64,000 nt of DNA from Heterobilharzia americana (GCA_944470555.2 OX104128.1:58349257-58413256); one strand, 5' to 3'; shown: positions 10,600 through 22,346, numbered from the stretch's first letter. Made by a program: numbers and translations. The notes: generated by a model not told the origin, from the letters alone.

Positions 10600-11590
10600 A
10601 GATGTATTCAAAAAAAAAACACTCATTACTTTTCAGAACCCGAAGATACAATGAATCTACAGCATGACCGCAACTGGCTTCAATTCTGAGTCATATCTCA
10701 TAGCGTCCCACTGAATTGCATCATCTCTCAGAGTCGTGATGTACCAACATATGCTTACCCCATACAACTACCCTTCATCCCACATAGCCATATCATACAC
10801 TGACCACCTATCCACTTCTTCCATCCACCCCAAGATCAAGAGCTACCTAACAATGAACGACGTAGAAACCGTTGGGATGACATGCGTAACACATGTTAAA
10901 GCCGCTGAAGCCGGTTTCCCGGATGACTTCACGTTGTCGTATCTCACAATTACTCACGTGGTGATGCCAACGGATACGAGAAATCCTTCAAAGACAGCAA
11001 TGATCGAATACAGAGTCGTTTCACAACCCTATCTCATAGGGGTAAGGTTTCATAGGCGTAGAGCAGAACTGCTCGCACCGAAGTGTTGTAAACCCGACCC
11101 TTTATGGTGAGAATAACGTCGCAACGGTGCCAAAGGTGGCCCACATTAGCATATACCGCTCCATAAAACTCTACACCTAACTTCCGCGTTACTGACATGG
11201 TGACACCACGGAACACGGCGTTTCCTTCGAAGGTAACAGTGGTCGAACATCTGAGACCTCATGTCCTTTAACCCTTATGACCACGTTACACAGTCATACA
11301 GTAGAATGGAAAGAAGTGAAGCATTGTACATTCGACTCTTACCAGGCAATCGGATATTGTGGTAGCACCACAGGTGTCGTTTGTTAACAAAATCCAGTCA
11401 AGCCTCAGCATCTATGAAGAGATCTTTCCGGCCACTAATCCACTAGGGCTGATTCGACTTCTCAGTTAAGTGAAGTGTTCAACGCACTCGACTATTTCAC
11501 TCTCTTCTGTTGGGTGGGATACCGCTGAAGGCCCATTCTGAGTAGTGAGAAACGCATCCCAAACATTCTCGACTTGTCACTACTCAGTGT
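10600..11590 (-). pseudogene. Second RTE-like family, degenerate C-terminal fragment
   Basis: The minus strand carries the blocks typical of this second family: a decayed 'RVYNTSVRAVLLYAYETLPL' (about 11216-11034 reading frame), the 'gcgtaacacatg' segment (10885) and 'cattcgactcttaccaggcaatcgg' (11328). Frames are broken throughout. Closest window relatives are at 13175-13930 and 15000-15970. Confidence 0.55.
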
Positions 11591-11867
11591 CCAGAAGACT
11601 ATTTCAATGTCATAATTATATGAAGAATAATTTGAGTAATAAAATGTTATCAGGCATATACTGACTGGTTAAGCGAAGTTTTTCAGAGCAATCTCATTTA
11701 ATAAGATGTAAGGTTAAATGATGTGCACAAAGAAGACAGAACTCAACTGTATGACACACGGTTATGGTTCCACAACTAATAATGCGACATTTACATATTA
11801 TTACTATTACTACTATTATTATTATTTATGAATTAATGAAAAGACATACACAATGAAGTCATTCACT

Positions 11868-12415
11868 TGGTAGTGGCTAGCAGAGGAATCCAGGACCCGC
11901 ATTTTTGACCAGTCGCAAATAGGAAGAAATGCGCGTCAAGGTGGATTTCACTGCTAGCTATTACCAACCAATTTATCATAATTAACATTCAGGCAATATC
12001 GAGGCATCTCCGTATACGAGCCCATATGCCAACACAGGTCGAACAATTCCATCCAACAAAACAATGGAGAATAACAAGTATGTCAATAAATAGTAATAAC
12101 TACTACCCGTTGAACAAGAAGTGGCTGTCGTTCCTCTGCGGCATAGTGGATAACGCCTCGGTGTTTGAAGCGATGGGTACGAGGTTCGAGCCTCAGTGAG
12201 AACAACATCACTGGGGTGCAGGTACATCCAACTGATGAGTGAGTCCCAAATAGGACGAAACGCACATCCGGATTCTTCTGCTGGTTACAACCAACCAATT
12301 TATCGTAATTAACATTCAGGCAATATCGAGGCATCCCGGCAAAGGAGCCCATATGCCAACAGAGGTCGAACAATTCGATCCAACAAAACATGTATATCAA
12401 TAAATAGTAACATAT
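11868..12415 (+). mobile_element. Sm-alpha SINE, partial tandem of about 1.4 units
   Basis: The block starting 'ccaaccaatttatc' occurs at 11964 and again at 12291, giving a 327 bp period. Between them is one full unit: leader, tRNA-like box A (about 12138-12156) and box B (12181-12192), then a hammerhead. Upstream, 11870-11908 and 11910-11960 are two inverted hammerhead 3' halves. The direct tandem is what hammerhead-carrying repeats need to process a multimeric transcript. Confidence 0.8.
12221..12283 (+). ncRNA. Hammerhead ribozyme, best copy in the window
   Basis: CTGATGA at 12232-12238, helix II GTCC/GGAC at 12243-12246 and 12253-12256, GAAA at 12257-12260. Two oddities: four extra bases (GTGA) between CTGATGA and helix II, which look like a local duplication, and the cleavage triplet is ATC (12266-12268) instead of GTC. 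ATC satisfies the NUH rule. Activity is therefore possible but uncertain. Confidence 0.75.
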
Positions 12416-12454
12416 AAATAATTAGTAATAATGAATAATCAGATAATCACTAAC

Positions 12455-12608
12455 CTGAAAGTTTCAATTCCGACAGAATCCTATAATTATTATTATTATT
12501 ATCATTATCCCAAACTGTATTACAGCCTAAATGTTCATCACTGTCTATAGTGATTGGATGATGAGATGATTCATTCTGGTTAGGATCATTTTCTACACAT
12601 GTAAAACT
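12455..12608 (-). CDS. Internal coding exon (exon E) of the split host gene
   Basis: 154 bases between a strong acceptor (minus-strand 'ttgttctactttcag') and a donor 'CAG|GTTAGTG'. Only one frame is open: 51 codons beginning SFTCVENDPNQNESSHH and ending ...RILSELKLS plus one base. It starts in phase 0, matching the end of exon D, and its last G joins AT of exon F. It contains five consecutive AAT (Asn) codons. An AAT array (12632-12677) lies some 25 bases upstream of the acceptor in the intron. No known domain recognised. Confidence 0.75.
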
Positions 12609-12631
12609 CTGAAAGTAGAACAATAAGCGAG

Positions 12632-12677
<46 letters not shown>
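12632..12677. repeat. AAT microsatellite in intron D/E
   Basis: About 15 AAT units just upstream (gene strand) of the exon E acceptor. Confidence 0.9.
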
Positions 12678-12678
<1 letters not shown>

Positions 12679-12887
12679 CAATCTCTGAATAATTTCTTTG
12701 TGATAGAAAGTTGTTAGTCATACATATGAGATTGATGAAACGGTTACTGCAGGATATTCATTCAATACTGACAAATGACACCTAATTATTAGTTGTACAT
12801 TAGGCTAATTAGCTAGAATAGTCAATATGAGCTAAGAGTATGACATGATATGATTTGTAGGATTATAAGAATTTTGTGTATTTTAAA

Positions 12888-13045
12888 GTAGTATTCATCA
12901 TGAAGTGAAAACATTTGGAGAACCATTGAAGACCTTGAAATACTAGACAACTGTTTCGTCTTGCTATGAGACTCTTCATCAATTGACACTCTTTCAGGTT
13001 CCGTGGGGGGTTCGATCCTTGAGGGATCATAGGTTTTCACTGCTA
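12888..13045 (-). mobile_element. SINE S1 fragment
   Basis: Starts with a diverged S1 terminus ('agtagtattcatcatgaag') and ends after a box-B-like 'gggttcgatcc' (13007-13017, plus strand). Strongly decayed. Confidence 0.5.
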
Positions 13046-13174
13046 GAAGTGGCAGAAGAACAAATATGATTGGAAAGATGGAAACATCAGTAGATCAAAT
13101 AAACTCGAACACAAGATATTTTATGACAATAAGAGAGAATTTGAAACAATTAGTCCCTTTTATGAATTTGGGTA

Positions 13175-13930
13175 ATGTCATCATCATCATCATCATCATC
13201 ATTATCAACATAGGACCAGGCATTACTGCATAACGGTCCAACTTGCCACACCTCACATCAGTTCATCAAATAGAAAGGTAGTCAGGTGAAGGATGAAGAT
13301 AAGTGAATGCAGTCAAAAGAAATATAAAGTACGAGAAAAAAGGAAAGAGAAGTGACAAAATGGTGAGATTCGGTATAGTGTAGTTAAGATGACGATAATG
13401 TATGTATACATCTGCACCACTGACATCGGTTCCCAGCCATATCACCTACAGTCTCCAACCACTCGTTCCTCTTGTCCCACCGACCCTAACCACCTAGTCT
13501 GCATCTTCCTACATGGCTTAAACCAACAGTCAGAGACTTCATACATTGGTGCCATGTTTTAGTGTGGCCACCTCAGGCCTTTTTCCAGCCTGGACCCACC
13601 TCAGCCAACATTGTGTGGCGAGGCAATCAGTGACTAGGCATAGGTAGTACGTGTCCCAACCAGCCATCTCAGTCCATGAAGGTTCATAACCTCGTCAACT
13701 GACTTACCTCTTCTCCCTAAAACTCTATACCTGACTTCTGCATTACTCACGTGGTGACACCACGGAATACGTCCTATACTACGAAGGCAACGGTGATCAA
13801 ACACCTGAAGCCTTTTTATATCTTCCACTTTCAATGGCCATGTTTCACAGCCATACAGTAGAACAGAGCGGACTGCTGTGCAGTACATGCGATCCTTAAT
13901 AGACAAACGGACAATCGAACAATCTGATCA
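13175..13930 (-). pseudogene. Second RTE-like family, 3' fragment with 90-codon C terminus
   Basis: The minus strand ends (3') at an ATG/ATC repeat (13178-13205) next to 'ggtcctatgttgata', the family terminus. A frame at 13906-13634 encodes the RT C-terminal region with 'SVLLYGCETWPLKVEDIKRL', 'FDHRCLRSIGRIPW' and 'HHVSNAEVRYRVLGR'. This block is shared by schistosome RTE-like retroelements and differs from the first family ('SVLLYGSETWRVTKGI'). The 5' side is cut off by the Penelope unit starting about 13925. Positions 13190-13780 are almost identical to 18535-19110. Confidence 0.8.
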
Positions 13931-14650
13931 CACATTCACTTGTTAAGGCATTATATATGAAAACTGGAAGTGGGGGAAGGATACATATGGCATAAAGGAT
14001 TCAATAAATAATAAGAAAGATAATGAGAGGAATAAAAGATAAGACTTGAAGACAATCTTGGTAATACGATAAAATAAGCATTACCAAGGTAGGCTTAATG
14101 TAAGGAAAAACTGTTTGTTTGCACACACAATGGGGCGTTAAATTTATTTATGGCTAGCACCTCAACAAACTTAAGTATACGCCCCTGACTAATCGTGATA
14201 TGCACTTGACAGTAGGGGAACATGTTCCAAAGTGGCTACGAAAGCAGCTGCATCACAAACATTGATAAGCGCAGATGGCAGACAACCATCATCATCCATT
14301 GCGAAACGTATCATTGATAAGAGTCACAAAATTGATATCAAAACAGCCTTTACAACTTTGTACAGAAACTGTCAAGGGGCGTATACTTAAGTTTGTTGAG
14401 GCGCTAGCCATAAGTAAATTTAACACCCCATTGTGTGTGCAAAAAAACAGTTTGTCCTTACATTAAGCCTACCTTGGTAATGCTTATTTTATCGTATTAC
14501 CAAGATTGTCTTCATGTCTTATCTTTTATTCCTCTCATTATCTTTCTTATTATTTATTGAATTCCTTTATGTCATATGTATCCTTCCCACACTTCCAGTT
14601 TTCATATATAATGCCTTAACAAGTAAATGTGTGATCAGATTGTTCAAAAT
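13925..14650 (+). mobile_element. Fold-back Penelope-like unit, copy A
   Basis: Two inverted arms (about 13925-14185 and 14385-14650), each running from 'ttgttc...gatcacaca' to 'cttaagtatacgcccc', flank about 200 bp of Penelope endonuclease coding sequence. The whole unit recurs in the opposite orientation at 28295-29055. Penelope-like elements are known for inverted or tandem LTR-like ends. Confidence 0.75.
14188..14395 (+). pseudogene. Penelope GIY-YIG endonuclease C-terminal fragment
   Basis: Encodes NRDMHLTVGEHVPKWLRKQ, a stop, then (other frame) 'SSSIAKHIIDKSHKIDIK'-like and 'TLYRNCQGRILKFVEAL'-like pieces. This corresponds to the part of the GIY-YIG domain after the catalytic tyrosines (EHVPKW..., S.IA.H...). 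The GIY and YIG motifs themselves are missing, so it cannot encode a nuclease. Confidence 0.65.
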
Positions 14651-14654
14651 GTAT

Positions 14655-15000
14655 AGCGCTAATACATCACATTTTTGAGATAATCTACGTCTTCTAATTA
14701 CATTATCCAAATCAGAGAGAAGCTAAAGATACAATGAAAAAAAGTCAACTTTCTCTTCATCAACATACATAAAGGATATACTCTTAGCTATGTAGTACAA
14801 GTACAGGTGATAAGTAAACCAAGTCAACTGAATACCGAATCTCGGTTTAAAGTCACGTATAGAACTGTAGGTGAAATACACTAGTTGTATAGAACACGTT
14901 AGCTAAAGTTAATGAACAGAACATCATAAATATCATCAAGAATGCTTACTCTCTTATGGAAGTTTGCCTCCCTACATCTCACTTCACAGAGGTTAAAGCT
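14655..15000. other. Intronic sequence, nothing recognised
   Basis: A-T rich sequence between the Penelope unit and the next RTE fragment. The first bases continue the Penelope arm terminus seen at 29040-29100. No exon, RNA gene or repeat assigned. Confidence 0.5.
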
Positions 15001-15975
15001 ACCTTAGAATAATCCTTGGTAGATCTACAATGCTCAGATGTTATAGTCCTGTTAGATGAAGACGCTGACAAGATACACAGTCTTTTGGACATCTTAAGTG
15101 ACAAGGGGTGCGTTTCTTACTACCCAAATAAAAAATTTTCCTCCAAAATGGGGCTTTCAGTGGTGCCAATATACTACAGAGTGAAATGGTTGAGTGTGTT
15201 GAACACTTCACTTAATTGAGAAGTTGAACCAGAACTAGTCGATTGGTGGTCAATAAAATCTCCGCATATATGCTAAACATTTGGCTGGTTTTTGACATCC
15301 GATTACCTGTTAAGAGTCGAGTGTACCCTAATGCATTTCTCTCTGTTCTGCTGTGTGACTGTATAACATACCTGTTAAAAGTAGAAGACATGGAAAGGCG
15401 TTTGGTGTTTGACTACCATTGCCTTTGTAGCATATGCCGTGTTTTGTGATGTCACCATGTGAGTAACGCAGAAGTCGGGTGTAGAGTTTTAGGCAGACAA
15501 AGTTAGTCAGTTGATATGGCTGTGAACCTTCATGAAGTGAGATGGTTTGAATATGTATTACATATGCCTGATTATCATGTTTCTGGTGGCTCAATATTAA
15601 CTGAAGTAGGTTCAGGCTTGAAAAGGGCTCGGAGCGACCACACCAAAACATGGTACCATTGTCTGAAGTCCTTGACCGGGAGATGTAAGCTAGCCAGTCG
15701 GGGTCAAGAGAAATCAGTAGTTGGAGTCTCTAGGTGATATGACTCAAAACCGATGTCAATGGTGAAGATGTATCCATATGTACATTATTTTCTCATTCCT
15801 CCCCCCCTCTTTTACTACTTTCTACTCCTTTCGACCGAGTTTTCTTACCTTCTTCATCTTCCATTTTATCGTCTTGTTGCTTGATGTGCTGATATGAGAT
15901 GTGGTATACTTGGACCGCTTTGCAGTAATACCTGGTCCTATGCTGATTACGATGATAATGCTATATAATAAAGTC
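15000..15975 (+). pseudogene. Second RTE-like family, degenerate plus-strand copy
   Basis: Decayed RT piece 'VLLDEDADKIHSLL' near 15050-15090, then a broken C terminus with 'FLSVLLCDCITYLLKVEDMERR' and 'VFDYHCLCSI' (15330-15430). The 3' end at about 15930-15960 matches the family terminus ('cctggtcctatgctgat'). Several stops and frameshifts. Older than the 13-19 kb pair. Confidence 0.7.
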
Positions 15976-16640
15976 CATTAAAGTCAGTGAGATTATCAAA
16001 TCATAAGAAATTGTGCAAACATAATATGACAGACACTATCAAAATTAATGACACAGGAGAAAACTTCCCTACTGTTACTTATGCACTGATATACAATTAC
16101 TCAACATAACCGAATATTACAACATTCTTAATGACTAAAATACTTAGGTAGAAGGAGAGGTGCCAGTCAGTAACTACTACCTTCACGCGACCTAACGAAT
16201 AACGCTGACTTCAACCATTGTTTCTTGAAGTCCAATCATACAAGAAAGATCAGTTGGACAGTTGCCGTTAGTATTGTAAACAGATATGCTATGATGGCGA
16301 TTTGCGGGTGAAGTTGTTCTAGAGGCTGGATGACAGTGTGACAGTAGTAAGATGTTTCGCGTAGATGACCAGGAGTACAATGTTTTCCCTATAGGAAGAG
16401 GTGTTACGAAGAAGTTCGATCCTAAAAAATAGCCTATTTTACTTTGTCTTAGGGTATTCAGATGGTGATGATCTGTGCTTTTCTTGTTCAATAAATAGCA
16501 CAATCGAATCCCAATCTAACCATCCCCAAAAAGATAATGTATGGCAAGTTTCATCACACAGGTATTTCAATGGCCCAGTAATCATGTAAAAGCAATCCCT
16601 ATTCTGGGAGTAATCGTTAACACGGAATCACCCTACCGTG
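15976..16640. other. Intronic sequence, no assigned content
   Basis: Contains a 103-codon minus-strand open frame (16503-16192) rich in Ser, His and Thr without recognised motifs or splice sites consistent with the host gene. Probably old repeat sequence. Confidence 0.4.
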
Positions 16641-16644
16641 TATT

Positions 16645-16925
16645 CATGATGGATAGTGGTTAGTAGTGAAATCCAGGACTCGCGTTTCATCCCATTCTCG
16701 GCTCTTCAGGTGGACGTACCTGACTCTCAGTCAGCGATGTTCTTCCCACCAGAACTCAAACTTAACACTGGTCGCTTCAAACGCCGGAGCGTTATCCACT
16801 AGATCACCGAGTCACGACAGCCGCTTCTTGTGCAACGGCTATAGTTTTAATATTGTTACTTATATTATCCTATCGTTGATTGGACCAAATTGATCGATCT
16901 CTTTTGGTTGTACAAGCAACAACAT
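16645..16925 (-). mobile_element. Sm-alpha SINE copy, minus strand
   Basis: Reading the minus strand: leader with 'agagatcgatcaatttggtcc', tRNA-like box A 'ggtgatctagtggataacg' (near 16790-16808), decayed box B, then hammerhead core and 3' tail 'cactactaaccactatcc'. Confidence 0.7.
16667..16721 (-). ncRNA. Hammerhead ribozyme, degenerate
   Basis: Minus strand: CTGAAGA fits CUGANGA, GAAA is present before CGCGAGTC, and GTC is the cleavage triplet followed by CTGGATTTC. Helix II (GCCGAGAATGGGAT) pairs poorly compared with the GTCC/GGAC stem of the 12 kb copy. Confidence 0.55.
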
Positions 16926-16993
16926 TCACCCTACCCTGTATTAGATAGAATTATTTAATACAGAATTATATGAAAATCTGATGAACCACTTAC

Positions 16994-17060
16994 TTTGTTC
17001 ACTGGACAATTATAGTCAGCTGTTATGACAGGTAACTGATAGTTGGATGGGGAGCAGATT
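16994..17060 (-). CDS. Small internal coding exon (exon D) of the split host gene
   Basis: 67 bases between acceptor (minus-strand 'tattcttctatgttgtag') and donor 'AACAAA|GTAAGTGG', one of the strongest donors seen here. One base completes the codon left open by exon C (GA+A gives Glu), then 22 codons ICSPSNYQLPVITADYNCPV.. follow and end in phase 0. Small exons of this size are common in schistosome genes. The phase fit on both sides is the main support. Confidence 0.7.
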
Positions 17061-17061
17061 C

Positions 17062-18520
17062 TACAACATAGAAGAATAAAGGGGACAAGTAATAACAATA
17101 ATAATAATAATCACTTTAATTCAGACAATAGTTTTCAATACAGTAGGTAATTCTCAGTATGATATTCCAACAAATTTACCCCGTGTACGATAATTTCAAA
17201 TCATATAATAACCGTCACAATTGAATAGTGTTAATAATACCAGTATAATAGGCAATAGTAGGAAACGACCAGTTGTTCTTAGGTTATCGTTTAGTTTATG
17301 GGTATATTGTTGCACCGGGAAGTGGCAGGGGGAGAAAATAGGAAAACACTTATAGGTTCAGTAATGGAGGATTTACCTAACTAGAATGAAAATTTGCATT
17401 TCCTGCTAACCATCCCTTTAATATTTCATATGATGAACTGCTATAAACTCAAAAGTTGAAGACGTTTTAAGAATGTTCAACGGTATATCTTACAATATGT
17501 TGACAAGTATAAAAAGAAGTAAAATGATGTAATATATATATGACGGTGACTTATGAGTAACCTGCATTTTTAAGAAGGCTACCAAGGTCAAAAGAATAAA
17601 ATATAACTTTTCTAACAGATAAATAAATATAAATCGTTTGTACACGGATTGGATAACATATATACTATTGATCTGATCATTTGAAGTGATGCTTTTCTAT
17701 GAAACGTTCTACGTTGATTTATCTGTCTGTGATTGTTCCACAATCCGAAATGGATGATTATACGTTGGCATTCGGGATGTGGTCATTTAAGACAAACATC
17801 TTCGATCTCAGTGCATTTGACCAACCTGTGTGTGAATCAACACTACCATTCAAGTATAAAAAGCTGTAATCAAATCTTCTTCTAACAGACTTACTACTCA
17901 ATTTATCATCAATATATTCATGTTACGCTTTACATCTGAACTACAATATTCCTACATTATTATTTTTAAATAAGCTTGTTTGTATATCTTCCATTCATCC
18001 AACTACTACTCACCATTGATCAAACTTTTCATCTGTCTACATCCTCATGAGTAGTTGCTAAACAATCGCTTGTGAACAGCTGTCCTTCTTTGTGACATCT
18101 CATAAAACTATCCACAAACCATGTGTATCGTCTAAGCTAGCTGCTTTACCTAAGACTTCAGGACCCCGATGTACAGATCAATCAACAAACAGACAGGATT
18201 AGTTAGGACTGTGAAAAGCCTCACTATTGATATGTGCTGTAGCATCTCAGAGACCTGTATACAACATCCAAGTGAAATGTTTGGAATAACGTCTCCACTT
18301 TTCAGCTGAAAAAGTGTGATTATTTGGTGATTTTATGGCGTTGGCTGTTTGTCTACTTGTTGGTGTCTAGGCATAGATGTGCATCGTTTAGAGGCGATTA
18401 GTTGGTCACTGGTCAGATACTGTGGAACGTCTTCTATAGCTTCATGAGGATCTTAACGTATTTCTAGCTAGGGCAGATTTCCTTCATAGGGATAGTCATT
18501 GGGCCACATGGGGTCGCTCT
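17062..18520. other. Intronic sequence, nothing recognised
   Basis: Contains a short AAT array (17093-17111). The rest is AT-rich sequence without long open frames; no repeat family matched elsewhere in the window. Confidence 0.5.
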
Positions 18521-18521
18521 T

Positions 18522-19112
18522 TGTCATCATCATCATCATTATCAACATAGGACCAGGCATTACTGCATAACGGTCCAACTTGCCACACCTCACATCAGTT
18601 CATCAAATAGAAAGGTAGTCAGGTGAAGGATGAAGATAAGTGAATGCAGTCAAAAGAAATATAAAGTACGAGAAAAAAGGAAAGAGAAGTGACAAAATGG
18701 TGAGATTCGGTATAGTGTAGTTAAGATGACGATAATGTATGTATACATCTGCACCACTGACATCGGTTCCCAGCCATATCACCTACAGTCTCCAACCACT
18801 CGTTCCTCTTGTCCCACCGACCCTAACCACCTAGTCTGCATCTTCCTACATGGCTTAAACCAACAGTCAGAGACTTCATACATTGGTGCCATGTTTTAGT
18901 GTGGCCACCTCAGGCCTTTTTCCAGCCTGGACCCACCTCAGCCAACATTGTGTGGCGAGGCAATCAGTGACTAGGCATAGGTAGTACGTGTCCCAACCAG
19001 CCATCTCAGTCCATGAAGGTTCATAACCTCGTCAACTGACTTACCTCTTCTCCCTAAAACTCTACATCTGACTTCTGCATTACTCACATGGTGACACTAC
19101 GGAATACGTCCC
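18522..19112 (-). mobile_element. Second RTE-like family, recent 3' fragment
   Basis: Nearly identical to 13190-13780, from the ATC/ATG repeat at the 3' end through 'cctgggtccaggctgg' and to 'cactacggaatacgtcc', where similarity stops. Only a few bases differ in the last 60 bp. 5' truncated before the 'SVLLYGCETW' block. Confidence 0.8.
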
Positions 19113-19652
19113 AAATCGTAGACTCAAATAAACCATATTGTAGCTAACTGTTTGATGGCGTGAATTAATTCAGGACTCTGATCATGCTTTAGTGTAAGTT
19201 CATCTTGAATTTTGGTGGTCGTCGTTAGTGTGTTGTTGCTTCCAGTGGTATAACTAAAGGTCGAAACAAGGTAAAATCAATTCGACTTACTTAACTTTTA
19301 GGAAGTATAGGCAAACAATGGTTTCACCAACAAGGGTTCAAAAAAAATTGCAAGCAAAGCTGGTAGTAGTTCCGGAGAATTTCCTGCTTTTAAACACTGA
19401 ATGTGCATATGGGCTCTTTGCAGCTTTTTGATGCTTGTCAGCCTATCGCAGCAGACACTGACTATAGTGGCATCCGTATTCCGTATTTGAGTAGGGACTA
19501 CAAGGTCTGATAGTCAAATTGCGAATCAGATGGAATCAGTAGCTGTATCTGCCATTAGTTCTCAACTCTACTGACTTATCAGAACCAGTAACCTCAAACT
19601 GCGTGGTATCAGGGGAATAGTGGATAAAACAGATAGTTCGCCGATCACCAAG

Positions 19653-19655
<3 letters not shown>

Positions 19656-19699
<44 letters not shown>
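19656..19699. repeat. TA microsatellite
   Basis: About 22 uninterrupted TA units. Confidence 0.95.
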
Positions 19700-19702
<3 letters not shown>

Positions 19703-20179
19703 GTGGTACACCGAGTGAAACAATCCAACAAACATTTTCACTGACTTATCAACTCAATCAACGTCAACTTTAATGTTTTGTGCTCCGAAGTCAATTAACA
19801 TCAATCCGTTCAACGAATCGTAGATTCAGAAGAAACTTCGAGTACTAAAGTCCTAAAAGGCAACACTGAAGTCAAAGAACAGATTTAACTCCTCGGGAAT
19901 ATATGACAAAGAGAACTTACCGTCACTCTAAAATGACGATATTGTTGTTGTTCATACCTGTAGAACTATTCATTTAACGTACATGGAGTATTCATCAGTG
20001 TATGAACATGACACCGGGTTAGGTCAAGAATACTGACTACTGTCATAATTTGCACGCTATGCAAAACACGTGCACTGATCGTTCATAAGGGGAGCAGGTT
20101 AGGTTTTCTTCAGGTTATAGATAAGTTGTTCATGCGTTCATTCTCCTTATTTCAAAAAGTAATATTTTCATTTCGTAAT

Positions 20180-20909
20180 ATCAGTGCTGCTTTTTATTCA
20201 CTGGATCATATTTTGATCGACTGAGATCTCTTTAATGCCTGGTACTGGATGAGAAGTGTCTTTGTATCGGAACAAACCAACTTGACACATGTTCATCGGG
20301 CTAGACGGTATGAGGTAACTACGAAGTCCCGTTTTGGTTAGAAAGTACTGTTTGTTATTGAAGGGTTTAAATCACCTATAGATTTTTCTGTTTTTAACAT
20401 AGCTTACGGATACTACATTGGGTAACAAAATCGAAGGAGTAGGCTGCATAGACTAGTCTACCTGTGCGAAGTACGTGAAGTGAATGCTTTGAGACCACTA
20501 TAGACTAGTATTTAAAATCTCGAAAGCCCCATACTTGAACACAAGAGATAGAGTGTTTGACATAGGAACTCCTTTCTTCATTTTTACCAACCAGAAATAT
20601 CAGTCAACCGGATCTCCTGATTTCACCATTCGACTTCAGCTTTACCATTAATGGCATTCTGGAGAAGGAAGTGTATAATAGTGGTACAGTTATACTGCCA
20701 GATGAAAGACTTTCTAGCCTTGAGTATGCGAATAATGTTGTTTTACTATGCGATAATATAAAAGTTACTAAAACCGCACTTAGTTGGTTTGCGATCAGTT
20801 TCCTTAAGTATCCTATGTGCTTCTCATTGTGCAAAGTACCTGCGTGAAATTGACAGTAGCGTACACCTGTACTTAACCTTACCAGTGAAACGTTGGAAGT
20901 TATCAAGAA

Positions 20910-20973
<64 letters not shown>

Positions 20974-21225
20974 AAGGCCGTGAAGTAGCACACGCTAATC
21001 AATGTCACTTTTATTGTTATCAAGACCTTAATCAGACTGTAAAAAGCAGGTTTTTCATTCATCGATCTGAGGGGACTTCTCTACAACAGTGAAACTTGAC
21101 CTCTCCAAATTGAGGATGTTCGACGACACTGTGTTCGATCGCTGTTATGTTTGAAAATTGGCTTATATTCAATCTAGTGTCCAGATAAGCAGTTCTGACG
21201 TCAAACGGTAGATGCTTTTTTTATG
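20180..21225 (+). pseudogene. Second RTE-like family, degenerate RT with TG repeat insertion
   Basis: Plus-strand frames recall the RT palm: 'FYSLDHILID' (about 20194-20225), then 'SPFDFSFTINGILE' (20610-20650), 'ERLSSLEYANNVVLLCDN' (20705-20755, where the usual catalytic ADD reads ANN), and a C-terminal 'LSKLRMFDDTVFDRCYV' (21095-21150). The catalytic aspartates have been lost and a 60 bp TG array interrupts it. The region 19130-20180 upstream may belong to it but is too decayed to assign. Confidence 0.5.
20913..20972. repeat. TG microsatellite
   Basis: 30 uninterrupted TG units inside an old RTE copy. Confidence 0.95.
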
Positions 21226-21269
21226 ATGAAGTTCATCATTCATTGAGTCCAGTCATATTAAGACAATGG

Positions 21270-21416
21270 TGAATATAGTATTCATCCCAGACTGATATCA
21301 TTTGGAGATCCATAGAAAACTCCTCAGCATAATAAAATGAAACAATTAACCAGTGCTCCCAGGCTTTCAATAGTTCTTCAACTGATGTCAGTATCTGTGA
21401 CGAATACTACCTTTGA
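21270..21416. mobile_element. SINE S1-derived fold-back
   Basis: Inverted S1 termini at 21275-21315 and 21370-21415; centre largely lost. Confidence 0.55.
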
Positions 21417-21419
21417 AAC

Positions 21420-22345
21420 CTTTTTAATCCACACAAGCCCGCTGAACTGTTTTACCTACTAAACCTTGCGTTCAGAATGTGTTATCAAAAGTTCTTAGAC
21501 AGTTGATTGTTTTGACAGTATTAGTATTGTTTAGAAAAAGTAAAAAGATATCCGGTGTGAATAGTGTTACTAAATGAAAGAATGTTGTATTGTGGTGTTA
21601 CCATCAACCACTGAGAACTCAATTCTCTACATGATGTCCGACAGACAGTGAGGTTTAATGATTTGAGATGACATGATATATAGATTAAAATCAATATTAA
21701 CAACAAACCATGTTAGTTATGCCTTATTTTGTAAAAAAAATTACTTTAAATAAAACACAACTCCAAAGGAAACTTTCTTTACAAGCATCTTGTGGAAATG
21801 ATCTTCTTCTAGGCTTACCTCTTTCCACTATTGCTTTTATAGTGTTACGTAATAGTTTTGTGTGACAAACTTCTTGGTTCTCATATTGTATTAGGTTTGT
21901 ATTAAATAGATAATAAAGTAATATATACCACTACTGATTTTGTGTATACCCTATATGTATAATAATATCAGCATTGGAACCTGGGCACTACTATGACGTA
22001 ACGGTCTCAGTTACCACATCTCATGAAAAATTAATTTTTTTTAAAAAAAAGGTTGAAAATAACCGGATATCCAACAAAACCTATTTTAGAAATCAATCTC
22101 CACTAGAGATAAATAAGTTTATGTATGCAGAAAGGGAATTAGTCACATTCATGCACATTTTCTCTATTCATCGCTTAAGCCAATGTACACTCATACACAG
22201 AACCGATGTATTCTTCTTACTAAGATGAGGATCAACTATGTCAGCCTTCCTTTTCGTTTCGTGTTTCTTAATTTTAGTCCCCTACAACCTTAACTGTTAT
22301 ATTTGTCCCCCCACTCCTCGGTTTAATACTTATGAATTAATGCCA
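21420..22345. other. Intronic sequence, nothing recognised
   Basis: AT-rich, with an 84-codon plus-strand open frame (21974-22228) that has no motif, no repeat relative in the window and no splice context I could support. Confidence 0.45.

Positions 22346-22346
<1 letters not shown>

Noticed and set aside
13178..13205. CRISPR-like or satellite array
   Set aside because: Simple ATC units at the 3' end of a retroelement; no spacers, and the DNA is eukaryotic.
20604..21062. 152-codon minus-strand frame with Thr-His repeat
   Set aside because: Caused by the TG/CA microsatellite inside a decayed RTE copy on the other strand.
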